NCBI RefSeq assembly: GCF_963422355.1
Contig: NC_085106.1
Span: 5,310,308-5,374,307, forward strand
Direction: 5' to 3'
Length of the DNA: 64,000 bases
Source: Corticium candelabrum
Lineage: Eukaryota > Porifera > Homoscleromorpha > Homosclerophorida > Plakinidae
A program made the translations under genes and the position numbers. Under the pieces are notes generated by a model, which saw only the letters and a list, made by a program, of their open reading frames with translations, was not told the origin of the DNA and did not search any database. Within the stretch, counting starts at the first letter, position 1. Each line of letters starts with the position of its first letter. Of this stretch, positions 1 to 11,966 are shown in pieces.

Positions 1-17
1 CAAGTAGGATCTGTATG

Positions 18-110
18 ATTATCTGTCTGCCTGTCTGTCTGTCTGTCAATACATATATTTTCAAACGTTGAACTATTATAGACCATCTAAACAAAGCAAC
101 TAAATACTAC

Positions 111-142
<32 letters not shown>

Positions 143-165
143 AAGTCAATACATATATTTCTTAT
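18..165 (-). repeat. Two retroelement 3' ends with GACA-type tails
   Basis: Two short copies, read on the minus strand, have an AT-rich stretch ending ATATATGTATTGA followed by tandem GACA units (seen here as TCTG/GTCT runs near 27-48 and 112-142). A weaker third copy lies near 380-440. The same junction occurs on the plus strand at about 4970-5030, directly after a reverse transcriptase relic. These are therefore read as 5'-truncated 3' ends of that retroelement family and not as independent microsatellites. The family assignment is inferred from the shared junction. Confidence 0.6.
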
Positions 166-439
166 ACAAGACTACTATGATTATTACAGTCTACAATATG
201 CTAAAAATCAGCAAGTTCTAAGACAATTGAACCCAAGAAGAGTCAAACAGCTGACAATGAGCTAACACAGTTACGAATGGCAGCAACTGAGTCGCCACTA
301 CACTGGACTCTGCTCATCTTCTGAATGCTGTGTTTGTATCATACATGTGATAAAACGTAAAAGATTTATGTACACTGTTGTCTGTCTGTTTGTTTGTTGT
401 ATTTTGCCTGTCTGTAAATACACACATTTTCATAAATCA

Positions 440-1660
440 ACTATAGCACCATAGCAATAGTGGTCATGGATTTAGGTTATGGGCTGCCAGAGTAATGACC
501 GGGCAACTAAAAAGTTCATGTATGGTTGCCCAGGGACAACTAGAGATGAGACGATTTTTTGTACAGAGCTCATACAATGCGCCTCCCGTTGATTGAGATC
601 TAAAGGACACGCGCATTTATATGTGAAAGAATTGTGGGACTATTTTCGAACACTTGAATGACATATTAGGTTGTTTCCACAGCGTTAGATATCTACTATG
701 TCTATATGCACGCATATGCATCGCTCTATGGGATGAAAGTACATGTGCCAGAAGCTTATGGGACAGTTTATAATATTTTTAGTCATTCCAGAAAGGGTAT
801 CCTTTAAAGACAACTAAGTTCAGCAATGCTTATTCAATTACGAAGTTTCTTAGGCGCCTTGGGCAGTTGCTAGGAGTATTTGATACTTCTATACTATATT
901 TTCTACCTGTGTGGGCAGTTTCTAGGAGTAATTGACGCTTCCATCCACTGCTTACCTCTAGGCCAATCAAACAACAGTAATGTATATGCATGTTCAACCC
1001 CAGTTTCTAGCTCCAGCTATCTGCATCATAGCTCTATCAAACTTCACTGCAATGGCTAGCAGATTCGTAAAACTTTTGAGAAAATTGACAGACTACGGAC
1101 ATATGCAGCTCAGAGAATCGCTACGACTCGAGAAGAAGAAAACCAGAAATGTGTTCCAGAAGATCACCATGAGTGGCTTTGGCTTTTGACTCTGAACAAA
1201 CAGTTGAGTGTAGTTATTCTATGTCGTATTTTAGCTTTCTCTACATTGGAATAGCAGCAGTATAACAATTGCACTAAGTGTAATACAATTGCTATTTACT
1301 TCCTGTTCCTGCCAGTTATCCGTTTGAATCCTGGATGAATACCGGAGGGATTTCCGGTTATTTCGCTGGGTACAGTGCGAATCCCAGACCAGTACCAATG
1401 TAATTACAGTAGTTCCCGTGAGGGGGTTACAGCAGATATCCGATGGTATTCGCTGAAACACCAGTCAAATTCATCTAAGTTTCCACAACCTAATATGCGG
1501 GAATCTCTCTGTACCACGGTGTTACTTTCCTTTGGGTAGTTTTTACAAGTTTCCAGGCCGTGTGGCCTTGGAGTAGATCATAATGAAAGTAGCTAAGACA
1601 TTAATGAACAATTGTAGAGATTTGTAATAGCCATCATATACTCTAAATTGTGATTTATCA
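440..1660. other. Intergenic stretch with no recognised gene
   Basis: AT-rich sequence. The short open frames here, the longest about 76 codons, have no recognisable motif and no convincing splice signals. A pair of similar phrases around 853-930 (a 'gggcagttgctaggagta'-like unit seen twice) is a small local duplication. Nothing else was recognised. Confidence 0.5.
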
Positions 1661-1667
1661 AATATAT

Positions 1668-1925
1668 GAAAAAGACAGACAGACAGAAAGACAGACAGAA
1701 AGACAGACAGACAGACAGACAGAATTGCAGAGGGAAATGAAGAATTGGACGACAATGAAAGAGACATTCAGAACATCATTCATTAGACTTTTGGTAGTAT
1801 TCAATCTGTATGTCTCAGTAGATGGACATTTAGCTTAGCAGTTTTACCTATAGTGTTCTTGTAATATTTTGCTTTTTGTGTTCAATAGTGAAATAAGACA
1901 GACAGACAGACAGACAGATTGTTTT
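1668..1925 (+). mobile_element. 5'-truncated retroelement 3' end
   Basis: A GACA/GAAA-rich run (about 1674-1722) is followed by coding-like sequence whose last codons read roughly E-L-D-D-N-E-R-D-I-Q-N before a stop. About 110 bp of 3' UTR follows, ending in another (GACA)n run at 1896-1918. The terminal peptide pattern D-D-x-x-x-D-I-x-N recurs at 3968-4005 at the end of the longer relic. This is therefore another copy of the same family, reduced to the last codons, 3' UTR and repeat tail. Confidence 0.55.
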
Positions 1926-2175
1926 ATTGATTCTGAACATTAAAGATACAACAAGTAAATCTTCAATAGTATACAAATCCACCTCAGTTCATTACTCTGT
2001 TTATCAATTCAGACTTAGTGGATTAAAAACTGAATAGCCGTATCTCTAAATTTGTCTATCTCTATACTTGACCACGTGAGAGGCGAGATATTTTCTTAAG
2101 ATCACTTTGGCTGTTACATGTCTGTAATTTTACATAAATTGTTGGGCAAAGCGGACATTGATAGGCTCTGGCTCA

Positions 2176-2770
2176 TTAGCCAAAAATTTTCAGAATCACT
2201 TGAAGTGCTTGACCTTGGACTAGTGTACTCGTTGTAGCAAGATTCGTGATAAAGAATCTCTCTAGCAATAAGATTTCATGTTCAATTTCTAACAACAAAT
2301 TTGCATCATCCCTAATCTGTGCAGCGTTCACCAATTTGGACACAGCCTGAAATGTTGAATATTTGTAATAAACCACTTTTAGTAACCATTTTGTGAGTTG
2401 TTTTATCTTCAATAAATAATTTTGCTAGTTATTGTGTTGGACTGCACAGCTTGAGGCTGCAAGTCAGTGCTCCAGACAGTGTAACCATTCTAATACTCTT
2501 ATGGCATTTTGTGTCTGCAAGAATTGTGTCTATGCTACATGCTTGCCAGAGTCGGATCCAGAACCCGATCAAGATGACAGATGTACCTGTTAAATTCTGT
2601 TCTGGGAAACATGTATAGGCATCTTCGTTTGGAGCTAAGGAAGACAAGCTGCAACAAAGTCTTTCTGGTAAGGATTCTGGAAGTGTAGCGCTACTCTCCT
2701 TGGTTTTCTCTTTTTTGGTTTTAATTAATTGATACTCTATTCTACCTCTGCCATTGTCAAAGTTTTTCAA
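2176..2770 (-). CDS. Possible 3' exons of an unrecognised gene
   Basis: The best-supported piece is a minus-strand exon that opens after a good TTTCAG acceptor near 2353. It encodes about 55 residues with a Leu/Glu-rich helical stretch (I-R-D-D-A-N-L-L-L-E-I-E-H-E) and ends at a stop near 2176. A second open segment upstream (about 2600-2700, P-E-S-L-P-E-R...) ends at a possible GTACAT donor. The segment between them does not join cleanly in frame. I recognise no family. It could be the end of a real gene or chance open frames. Confidence 0.22.
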
Positions 2771-3137
2771 TCTGAAGTTGTAGGACTCTGGTTGACGCTA
2801 ATGTTGACTCAATAAAGATGTCCTTTGGCGCAAGCATTCTTTCTAAATGATCTAACTCTCTTTCAACTATTTCTTATGCCGTGGTACAAGGTCATTACAC
2901 TTGGTACCCGGATATTACCCGGATAACGTTTTTGTAATAGTGTTTATTGTCTTTCGTTTGCCTTAAAGACGAAAAGAATTGATGAAAGTAGAGATAAGAG
3001 TAGGATCTACTTTCTTGCACATTTGAGTGCGTTTGAAGACGATATTAGAGTAGGCGTGTCTTGGTTGCCATGGATACCTAATGCACTTTCTTGGGCTCAT
3101 TTCGACACCAAACTACACATTCTCTAGCTAAAGAAAT

Positions 3138-4120
3138 GTGGATCTGTTATCCTCAGTACGCTGTCTAGCAATTCCAATCATGAAACAAAAGTCGGAGAGT
3201 GGTGGCCAACGAGCGAAGCGAATTGGAGGACCTGGATCACGGACTATAAGTGCCGCAGTTCTATACTGGACACAGCTAAGAGTGAATTTCTGCGATACTG
3301 GAACTGCAAACCCTTTCCATTGGTCCCCGACAGCTAATCAGTCTTGCTCTATCTTCTCTTGTAGTTGCGGTGGAATAGTGGACACAGATGGTTACCATTT
3401 ACTTACCTGTAAGCATAGTGGCAGTCTTGTTTGAGAACATAACCTTGTTTCAGAGTGGTGCAAATGTTTGAGAGACCTTCAACTTCATTTATAAGAAAAA
3501 GCCAAGAAAATCAGTATCTCAACAGTGATGATCAAACTGACATCTTTGTTTATGATACAAGGTTTGGGGTCAATGTTGATTTAGATGTCTTACTGGCATG
3601 CCCATTCAGCAAAGACACCATCAACCAAACAGCTAAGAAGATAGATTTGCAGCTACCAAAAGAGAGAAGAAGAAGATCAAAAAAAAAGAGAAATACTTGT
3701 ATTCAAGCCAAGAGCATTCTAGCCTTTATCATGCAACATTTATTCCACTGGCTTTTGATCATTGTGGTTGTTGGGGAAAAGAGGCAGAGTCATACCTGGA
3801 CCACCTAGCAAGAAGAGTAAGAAACCAGGATGGGAGGCTTAATGAAGTTCACTTTGTTTGACAGTGGAGGAATAGATTGTCAGTGTGCTTACAGAAATCG
3901 AACTCTAATGTCATCAAGAGAAATTGAGAGCAACCTCTGAGGCAAGGAAAGAAGACTGAGATGACACTGAATTAGACATTCGGAACTTTATTTATTAGTT
4001 GCATGTTACTGTTGTTTCCTACAGTAGGTTTTTTGTATTAGACTGTCCGATGTTGTTTTAGCTTCACTTTCATGTAGAGTTAAGTTCTTTATCAATAGTG
4101 AATACATTTGACTGACAGAC
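3138..4120 (+). pseudogene. Retroelement ORF C-terminal relic, zinc motif and endonuclease-like region
   Basis: Broken plus-strand coding sequence from the C-terminal part of a non-LTR-type retroelement. It contains a zinc-knuckle-like C-S-C-G-G...Y-H-L-L-T-C motif (about 3360-3415). A D-I-F-V-Y-D...V-D-L-D-V-L-L region (about 3530-3600) follows, resembling the Asp-rich restriction-like endonuclease area of such elements. Further frames to about 3830 fit the family's conserved tail (an 'FIPLAFDHCGCWGKEAE'-like segment), and the end has the D-D-x-x-x-D-I-R-N pattern. Frames change at about 3430, 3690 and 3800, so it is dead. It belongs with the 18.3-21.2 kb relic, which has the same C-x-C...H...C motif and order. 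Confidence 0.7.
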
Positions 4121-4199
4121 TAGTGCTGGTCTTGCACCTTCATGTATTGACACTCAGGATATTAATTAGCTATAAAGCATCCTACTCGAAGTAAAGAGG

Positions 4200-5030
4200 T
4201 CTCATCAAAAGATGCTTCAAAGCTGGATTCACTTGCGTTGCACAAGGAGTCTTTGTTCCAACTCATCCAAAAGTCACCTAGTGGTTTTGGAACAAGACCA
4301 TCTGGTTGGTGCTACGAACATTTACAACATTTGCTGAGAAGCCCTGTTACTGCAAAATTGTTGTATCATTGTTATTCAGCCATTGCTTCTGGTAATATCC
4401 CTGAGCTGGCTGTTTTCCAGCTCCAGGCTAATTGTGTTGCCAAAAGTAGAGATGTTTGGTCTGTTGCAATAGGAGAGGTTTTGAAGAGAATTTCAGCTAA
4501 AGCTTTATGTTATCAGTTAAAAGCTAAGTTTTTCAATTTCTTTGCTCCAATTCAGCATGGTATGGCTACAGAAGGTGGTAGTGTTTTATAGTTGCTTGCC
4601 ATGTGTAATTGCTGCTAGATGCTAATCCTGATTGGGTGCTCTTACAAACCGACATGTCCAATTAATGCCTTCAACTCTGTTAGCAGATCTCATTTGTTGG
4701 ACCAAGTGGGACCAGATTCCGCAGCTTTGACATAATTTTGACTAATATAGGGCTCAAGTTCTTTTAGAACTCCCAATGTCTTTATCCCATTTGTGGACAT
4801 TGGAACAGGAAAGAGCTTTGCAGTCTTAAAATCAGAGCCAGCCAGACAAACAGATTAGTCAAATCGTAGTGTAATTTTGAAAGCTTCAGGACCATAATGG
4901 TCTATAATGGTCCATAATGGTCCTGTGGACGTTTTTTTAGTTGCTCATGATGTAAGTGTCTGATTTAAATGGAAAATATATGTATTGACAGACAGATGGA
5001 TAGACAGACTGACAGACAAACAGACATTGG
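4200..5030 (+). pseudogene. Retroelement reverse transcriptase N-terminal relic with 3' tail
   Basis: An open frame at 4238-4591 encodes the start of an RT domain of the same family as 3.1 kb and 18-21 kb: S-P-S-G-F-G-T-R-P-S-G-W-C-Y-E-H-L, then I-A-S-G-N-I-P-E-L and a V-L-K-R-I-S-A-K-A-L region. The next segment (about 4620-4700), in other frames, reads like the L-Q-T-D...N-A-F-N-S-V-S-R part that normally precedes the RT palm. After about 4850 the sequence jumps to the family's 3' tail (ATATATGTATTGACAGACAG at about 4976), so most of the RT and C-terminal region is deleted. Because this N-terminal piece lies downstream of the C-terminal piece at 3.1 kb, they are two separate insertions. Confidence 0.7.
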
Positions 5031-5375
5031 GTCTCTGGAACATTTTGAATAGTTTTGGCTGTAATAGCATTCATTTATGAAAATATATGAGACAAACATA
5101 GAAACAGATAAGTGGATGACTGCACTGCTCTTTGACTTGCTTTAAGCATACTTGCTTTATATTATGTAAACAGGTAGACAGTTCACACATAGAAAGCAAC
5201 GAAGACACAGACAGAGATGCTAACTGCCATTCATGAGACAGGATATGGGCAAGAGCAGATGCATTGACAACTAGGGTATTACAGACATGCAGATAGTGGA
5301 AACAGCGATACAGAAAGATGGACAGGCTGAGGGATGAGTACAGTAAGTCAGGTATTAAAATGTTGAAATAACTCT

Positions 5376-6242
5376 CTACACCATTTCCAGATCAAATTCG
5401 TTCATAGTCACTTCAAATTGTGTTATGTCAATTCAAATTCTACTTGTCAGTTCAAATTCATACGTTATCAGTTCAAGTTCATACTTTGTCATTTCAAATT
5501 GGCATTATGTCAAGTCAAATTTGTTCACAGTCATTTCAAATTCGCTACTGATGCATCAATTGCACACAATAGATTGAAACCGGATATAGATGCACTTTAT
5601 TCTGTAAACTGAGCAATTACACTGCATCACACAAACGATGTTCTAGCACTACAGTACACGATGAAGCACAACACCAACAGTACACAATGAAGCACAACAC
5701 CGAATTGATTAGGTCATCTCATGTCAACTTCCAAGAGGGAGATCACATCTGTTTATATTACATAAAGGTTGGCCAGTGCCTTTGACAAAAGCAACGGACA
5801 ACCAGCAATAGAAGTGGATCTAAAGTTGATTCAACTGCTTCTTTAGCAATTTTTTCATAATTTGCCATTTATGTGCAACCTGCATCTGTTGGCCGGTGGG
5901 TGTTGTACAGAGATTCTGTCTTCTTGAGACTGCCTTCACAAATAGCCTAATTAGTAAACTACGTCAGGAGTTTGCTGAATAGCTTAACGCACATCCAAAT
6001 TGAGAATACTGACTAACTACGTAGGAGCAGTGCAATTGACATGACTCTACACATAATTAGCACAACACAGTGAATTTGAAATGACTCATGACAGATTTGA
6101 AATGACTGTGAATGAATTGGATTTGACATAATGCCAATTTGAAATGACAACTATGAACTTGAACTGATAACATATGATTTTTGAACTGACAAAGTACCAA
6201 CTTGAAGTGACTATGAACGAATTTGATCTGGAAAGGGTGTAG
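5376..6242. mobile_element. Foldback element with arms built of ~20-bp tandem units
   Basis: The left arm (5376-5546) and right arm (6072-6242) are inverted copies. Each consists of seven to nine degenerate ~20-bp units of the type TCA-x-TTCAAATT-x. The outermost part of the arms reads CTACACC(A/C)TTTCCAGATC in both. The ~525-bp centre has no recognised coding sequence. Long inverted repeats made of internal tandem units are the hallmark of Foldback-type elements. Short open frames in the arms come from the repeats. Confidence 0.75.
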
Positions 6243-6411
6243 TTTGAATCTGAAATTCAAACTTAAAATGTGCTAACTTACTATGCATATGGATAAGACT
6301 GACAAAATGTAAGACAAATACCAGAGTCACAGATAGAAGGGTTCAAACTATCTTGCAGTAGACATACCTGTTATGCATGTCAATCTTATGTATAACTTTC
6401 GTTTTTTGCAG

Positions 6412-7066
6412 CCTCTGCGACATAGAAAGCCAACTTCACTTAAAAGCTCACTTTCAGATGATGAGGTATTTATTTGATTCTACATAGTTTTATTGAGCAT
6501 TCCCATTTCAACACTAATATCTATCTATGTGCATGAAATATGGAGTCTCATATCAAAGCAGTAGACTGAATTCGGTTCCTTATTTTGCTTAGGTTTATGA
6601 AGCAAACCGGTTGAGACGTAATGATCCTTCATTGTGGACAGTTAACACACTTGCTCGTATGTTTAATGTTAAACCAGTTATAATATCGTAAGTTTGTCAA
6701 CATACCTACCATTATATGATAAAAATATGTATAGTGCTTATATCTTGCTTATGTTCATATACAGGCGACTAACACGTATACCGAATGAAAGGAAACAAGA
6801 GCTAGATGATCTTACAAAGAGGCTGTTTTACATGAAACCATACAAGCGACACAAATACAAATCAGAACTTGAAAAGGTGATATAAGTAGTATTAATCGCA
6901 CATAACACTGCACTTTTATTTTGGCACTACCCATAGAAAGTAAATGGTTGGCTTTGTTGGGATTGTGTAGTCACGGCAGGAACGGTTAAGGCAAGCTCTA
7001 CATATGAGACAGCAGGTTACGAAGAAAAATGAGCTACCCATTGATCAGAACGAGACTTCAGATTGA
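6412..7066 (+). CDS. Last four exons of a small HTH-like protein gene
   Basis: Four exons join in frame: 6412-6465, 6593-6687, 6765-6876 and 6971-7066 (TGA). All introns have GT...AG ends (GTATTT, GTAAGT, GTGATA donors), and the split Ser codon at 6687/6765 is restored. The 118 visible residues contain V-Y-E-A-N-R-L-R-R-N-D-P-S-L-W-T-V followed by L-A-R-M-F-N-V-K-P-V-I-I, a short helix-turn-helix-like pattern. A strongly basic tail (P-Y-K-R-H-K-Y-K, R-Q-E-R-L-R-Q) and an acidic last stretch follow. The 'D-P-x-x-W-T-V-x-x-L-A-x-x-F-x-V' pattern recalls neugrin/Rrg9-type and mitoribosome-associated proteins, but I cannot name the orthologue. The first exon(s) with the start codon lie upstream and were not found. 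Confidence 0.7.
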
Positions 7067-7734
7067 TCTGTCAATAATACTATTGAAATCACAGGCTTGT
7101 GTACTGTACAGTGCCATGTATGTTGCAATTGCATTGTGTTTCTCGTGTGAACGTGTTTTGAGCTTCGCCCTCCCATATTCCTTACTGTTGGGAGAGTAAG
7201 TATCGTAGTACACAGAAGTCTGCTAGAGCGTGTCCGCAGTAGTGACTGTAAACATGTTTAGAACTTAGCATGTCCGCATTACCACTAGGTGGCAGCCTAA
7301 CAACTTTTGCAGACGCGCGTACCGTTAACAACCTATCGTAATGACTCCAGTATCCCCAACCTCCGCAATAAACTGGCTGCCGACTGCTACTTCCACCAAC
7401 TGTAGACAGGATAGAAGCCTACTCTACTGGCAAGTGACTGGTGCTTCCGTCCCATCAGTCGCTTCACTCCCCCTCGGCGTAGAGCCTCAATTTAACCAAT
7501 CGGCACAGTTTACAGAAGTTGCTGGAGTACTACGAGAAGTACAGTGTAGTACAGTCACAATACGTCACTTGCAAAGCTAGGTTGGGGTCTACACAGAGCC
7601 GTATAGATAGTTCTTCTCCGGGCGTGCAAGAGGACCTGGGTGCGAGGCTAGGTCTACGCAGAGACATATCTCTCTATGTAGGGATGCGACGATTCTAAAA
7701 TGGCCACCCATACAAAAGTATCAAAACACGTGCT
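7067..7734. other. Region without a recognised gene
   Basis: 3' flank of the small HTH-like gene followed by non-coding sequence. AATAAT at 7074 could serve as a weak polyadenylation signal. The phrase 'AGGT(TGGG)GTCTAC(A/G)CAGAG' occurs twice (about 7577 and 7650), a small local duplication. The 79-codon open frame at 7341-7580 has no recognisable feature. Confidence 0.5.
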
Positions 7735-8060
7735 GTACAGAGACTGTTCTGATCATGGGGATTATTCTGTGCTGTACAGGGACTATTTTGATTACGGAGA
7801 TTATTCTGTTCATGGGGACTATTCTGATCATATTTGCTCCTATTCTGTTCACCGGGGACTATTTTGTTCATGCAATTTGATCCCACCCTAGCGGGGACTA
7901 TCTTGTTCACTGGAGACTATTCTGTTCAAGTGAACAGAAAAGTCCCCGGTGAACAGGATAGTCCCTGCTATAGTGGGGACTATTCTGTTCACGGCGACCA
8001 TTCTGTTCACGGCGACTATTCTGTTCACGGCGACTATTCTGTTCACAGCGACTATCTGCA
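7735..8060. repeat. ~18-bp minisatellite with an inverted segment
   Basis: A degenerate tandem array of an ~18-bp unit close to GGCGACTATTCTGTTCAC. Near 7935-7975 the units appear in the opposite orientation (GTGAACAGAAAAGTCCCC, GTGAACAGGATAGTCCC), so the array contains an internal inversion. The last units (7980-8045) are the most regular. Open frames on both strands are by-products of the 18-bp, frame-preserving period. Confidence 0.85.
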
Positions 8061-8413
8061 TGTTCACTAGAGATTCTGTTCACTAGCTGCACACTTTTGC
8101 TCATTGTCAACAGTCCATACGCACAACACTTACCCTAATCTAGCTCTTGCTCAATTTAGCTATCTAGCTAGGACGCTTTGCTGTACGATACGTGGCTGAC
8201 AACAGTATCATATCGTAGACTCTTCCAATGTGCTCAATCTAATATGGTGGTCCTCTCTGGTGTATACAGATAATAGGAATGTGTGTATTACAACTAATAA
8301 TTTTCTGATTGTCCATGTGTGATTATGTAATTCATAGATAAGTATGATATCTATACTGTACAGAAATTTGGCGAGTGGTTGGAAGAAGCTAATGAATTTA
8401 CAGCAACTATAGT

Positions 8414-8460
<47 letters not shown>

Positions 8461-8463
<3 letters not shown>

Positions 8464-8865
8464 TGCAATGCATACTAAGTTGCATTGGTAAAAGGGATGG
8501 TTGTAAGCAAGCAGCAGCAAGCCATCTAGGGTAGGGAAATTAATTGAAGATTGAAACTGTGATCTAGCATTACTATTTTTCTCATACACAACGAACAAGA
8601 ACACATTTTTAGAATATTTAAATTGTGTGTGTGTGTGTGTGTGTGCGCATGCGTGCGTACATACAAAACTGTACATTTAATATTCACACAGACACACACA
8701 CTCAATTTAAATATTATAAAAATGTGTTCTTGCTCATTGTGTACGAGAAAAATAGTAATGCTAGATCACAGTCTCAATCTTCAATTAATTTCCCTAGTAC
8801 TGTAGATGACTTGCTGCTGCTTGTTTACAACCATCCCTGTTACCAACGCAACTTACTATGCATTA

Positions 8866-8870
<5 letters not shown>
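8461..8870. mobile_element. Foldback MITE inside TA repeats
   Basis: The left arm at 8461-8625 (TGGTGCAATGCATACTAAGT...) and the right arm at 8695-8870 are inverted copies of about 165-175 bp around a short GT/CA-rich loop. Both ends abut long (TA)n tracts, as expected for insertion at TA targets. The arms contain no gene. Open frames here are TA and GT repeat artefacts plus arm sequence read in both directions. Confidence 0.8.
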
Positions 8871-8931
<61 letters not shown>

Positions 8932-8988
8932 TTAAACCATATATTTGTATATAATACAGATAACACAGATAACACATATCCGCCCTAA

Positions 8989-9073
<85 letters not shown>

Positions 9074-9079
9074 TACTAG

Positions 9080-9598
9080 GATCCATGGCCCGTCCTTCGT
9101 ACGGGCAAGATATTGTAGTGTAAAGATAGGTCTGTGGACACGTCACGTGCAATCTTTGTTGCGAGGTCCCAGATATGCTGAATGAATTCGAATCTTGCTC
9201 TTCGCGCTTGTTTCGATAGAAATCAACACACTCCCCGTGTAGCGCTTGCTGCAGAAAACGTGTAGGTTGGATTCGGTGCAAATGCGATCAGAATTTGGAG
9301 AGAAACGCAAGCGATAGAAGAGTAGGTTTCGTCGGCAAGAGATATTCGATTGCTCGAAGCTTTGCGAAGGACGGCGATGCATAGGGTCTATACGGGACTG
9401 GTGCGGGCGTGTGTTCGAATGAACTGCAATGTGTAGCGTTTGCGTCGTCGAGAGAAATTTTACGCGTGGGTCGATCCCTCGAGAGGGGACCCGGTGCATT
9501 ATTTTTATTATTTTTTACGCAAACCTTCCTCTGTGCGTACCGAGTGTGCGTGCCGATTTCGGTTGCGAACGGACAAAAGACGTGGCCGCCAAACGCGA

Positions 9599-9675
<77 letters not shown>

Positions 9676-9690
9676 ATTTGAGCTTTCTAT
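9080..9690 (+). repeat. ~600-bp interspersed repeat, copy A
   Basis: This segment, from TTCGTACGGGCAAGATA to a (CA)n tract ending ACAGACAATTTGAGCTT, is present again in opposite orientation at 57175-57765. Shared landmarks in order: GTGGACACGTCACGTGCAAT, CTGCAGAAAACGTGTAGGTT/CTGCAGCAAG, CTCGAAG(C)TTTGCGAAGGAC, TTTTACGCG(T/A)G, ACGTGGCC, then the CA tract. It is richer in CpG than its surroundings. No protein family is evident; the frames here are long because of the composition and the CA tract. It may be a non-autonomous element or part of an untranslated region of one. Confidence 0.75.
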
Positions 9691-9774
9691 ATTAGATACA
9701 CTATAGTTGCTGTACATTCACTAGCTTCTTCCAACCACTCGCCAAATTTCTGTACAGTATAGATATCATACTTA

Positions 9775-11085
9775 GTGCGTGATCACCGACATCCGCATGT
9801 AATGATTATATGCTAATACGATTAGGCCAACCTTAGCGCAAAGTGTAAATTCAGTCGGTATCCGTGTTAAATTCAGTCGTTACGTTCAGTCGGACGTTAG
9901 ACGACTCTGTTAGTTAAATTCAGTCTGGCGTTGAAACAACAATGTATAAGTGTCCTCAATCACTTGGCTAGGTCTAGACTTTTCTAGCACGCGTACCACT
10001 AGCCCCGCGGGAGGAGAGAAGAAAGCACAGCTCTATTGTAAGTGACTTCGGAAGAGGCACGACTGCTCAAATTTAAAAACATATCCGCTCCAGTCAAAAC
10101 CACCGCTCAAGAAAATGGCCAATCAGCGCTGTAGACAACTGCAAACGTCAATGAGTACTTTGTAATTCCGTGAATCCGCTGCGAGTAGCTGCTAGTCGTG
10201 CGTGGAGCTTCGAATTTCGCGATGAAAATTCGCGATGCGCGCATCCGCTGTGACTCGATCGTCCGGATTCGATGCGACTTGCCGCGAAATCGCGACAAAA
10301 CTTCGCCGTGAATTCTCCGCAAGACTCTGTGTAGTAGACGTGATCATGAAGTCGTCGAGAATGCAGCTGGCTGGCTAGTGTAGATGTCGGAGCATCGGTT
10401 TGAACAAACGGCTCTACTAGGTGTCGTTACTACCGTTGACAGGCGCAGAATACAAACCACGACGTGTAGGGACGTGAGTTGCGTGAAGAGCGCACTACAA
10501 GTCGTCGTTTGTGTAGAGTGTAGTCTTTGGTAGACAGCAGTTACGCATGAGATGTCTTCGTTGACTACAGCTGTAATTGGAAGGGTATGCATTATGAAAC
10601 TGAACACTAATGCTGGTCTAGGACCAACCGCAATATATTGAGAAGAGGCGGTACCATCCCAGACACGATTTTGTATCGGCGCTACACGGGTCTGGGAGGC
10701 CGAGGCTTACCGGATTCAGTAAAGTCATTTATTTTCTACGTTCTCCCGTTCGTTTGTAGTCGGCTGGAAGCAAACAGCTTCTGACAAGATACCATGAGCC
10801 ATCTGCAGCTGGTGGTACGTAGTGAACGGGGTATTATCGATTAACATGAACACCGCCTATTTCCGAAGTTAATTAGAATACAGACTGCTTTCTTCTCTCC
10901 TCCCACTCTACCCTCCCATCACGTGCAGAAAGCAATCTGGAAATACAGTACACCTACTGACGCAGCAACTGCTGACTGCTACTATTTACACGTGTACATG
11001 CCACGTTGCCGTGATTGTAGTGGCATGTGATGTCCTACACGTAACAGAGTCACAGAACGTTTCTGTCATTTCGCAGCGCTTGCAG
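9775..11085. other. CpG-rich upstream region of the ARF gene
   Basis: At 9836-9925 a short unit TTAAATTCAGTC(G/T)G is repeated three to four times. The stretch 10140-10320 is unusually rich in CG dinucleotides (many TCGCG, GCGC and CGAAT phrases) compared with the AT-rich, CpG-poor surroundings, which could mark an unmethylated promoter-like island. An unrelated block near 10610-10760 has CpG-rich runs. The ARF start codon lies at 11090, so promoter elements are probably between about 10.1 and 11.0 kb, but no TATA box could be pinned down. Confidence 0.4.
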
Positions 11086-11089
11086 CGTG

Positions 11090-11966
<877 letters not shown>

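Larger units (their letters stand above)
8339..9774. mobile_element. Composite inverted-repeat element, ~77-bp arms
   Basis: The 77-bp segment at 8339-8415 (starting ATAAGTATGATATCTATACT) returns inverted at 9698-9774 with only a few mismatches. It frames about 1.4 kb that holds a second, smaller foldback element (8461-8870), three TA tracts (8417-8460, 8869-8927, 8995-9066), a CA tract (9605-9671) and a 600-bp repeat shared with 57 kb. The outer arms look like the ends of one element that received later insertions. No transposase sequence is visible inside. Confidence 0.7.
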
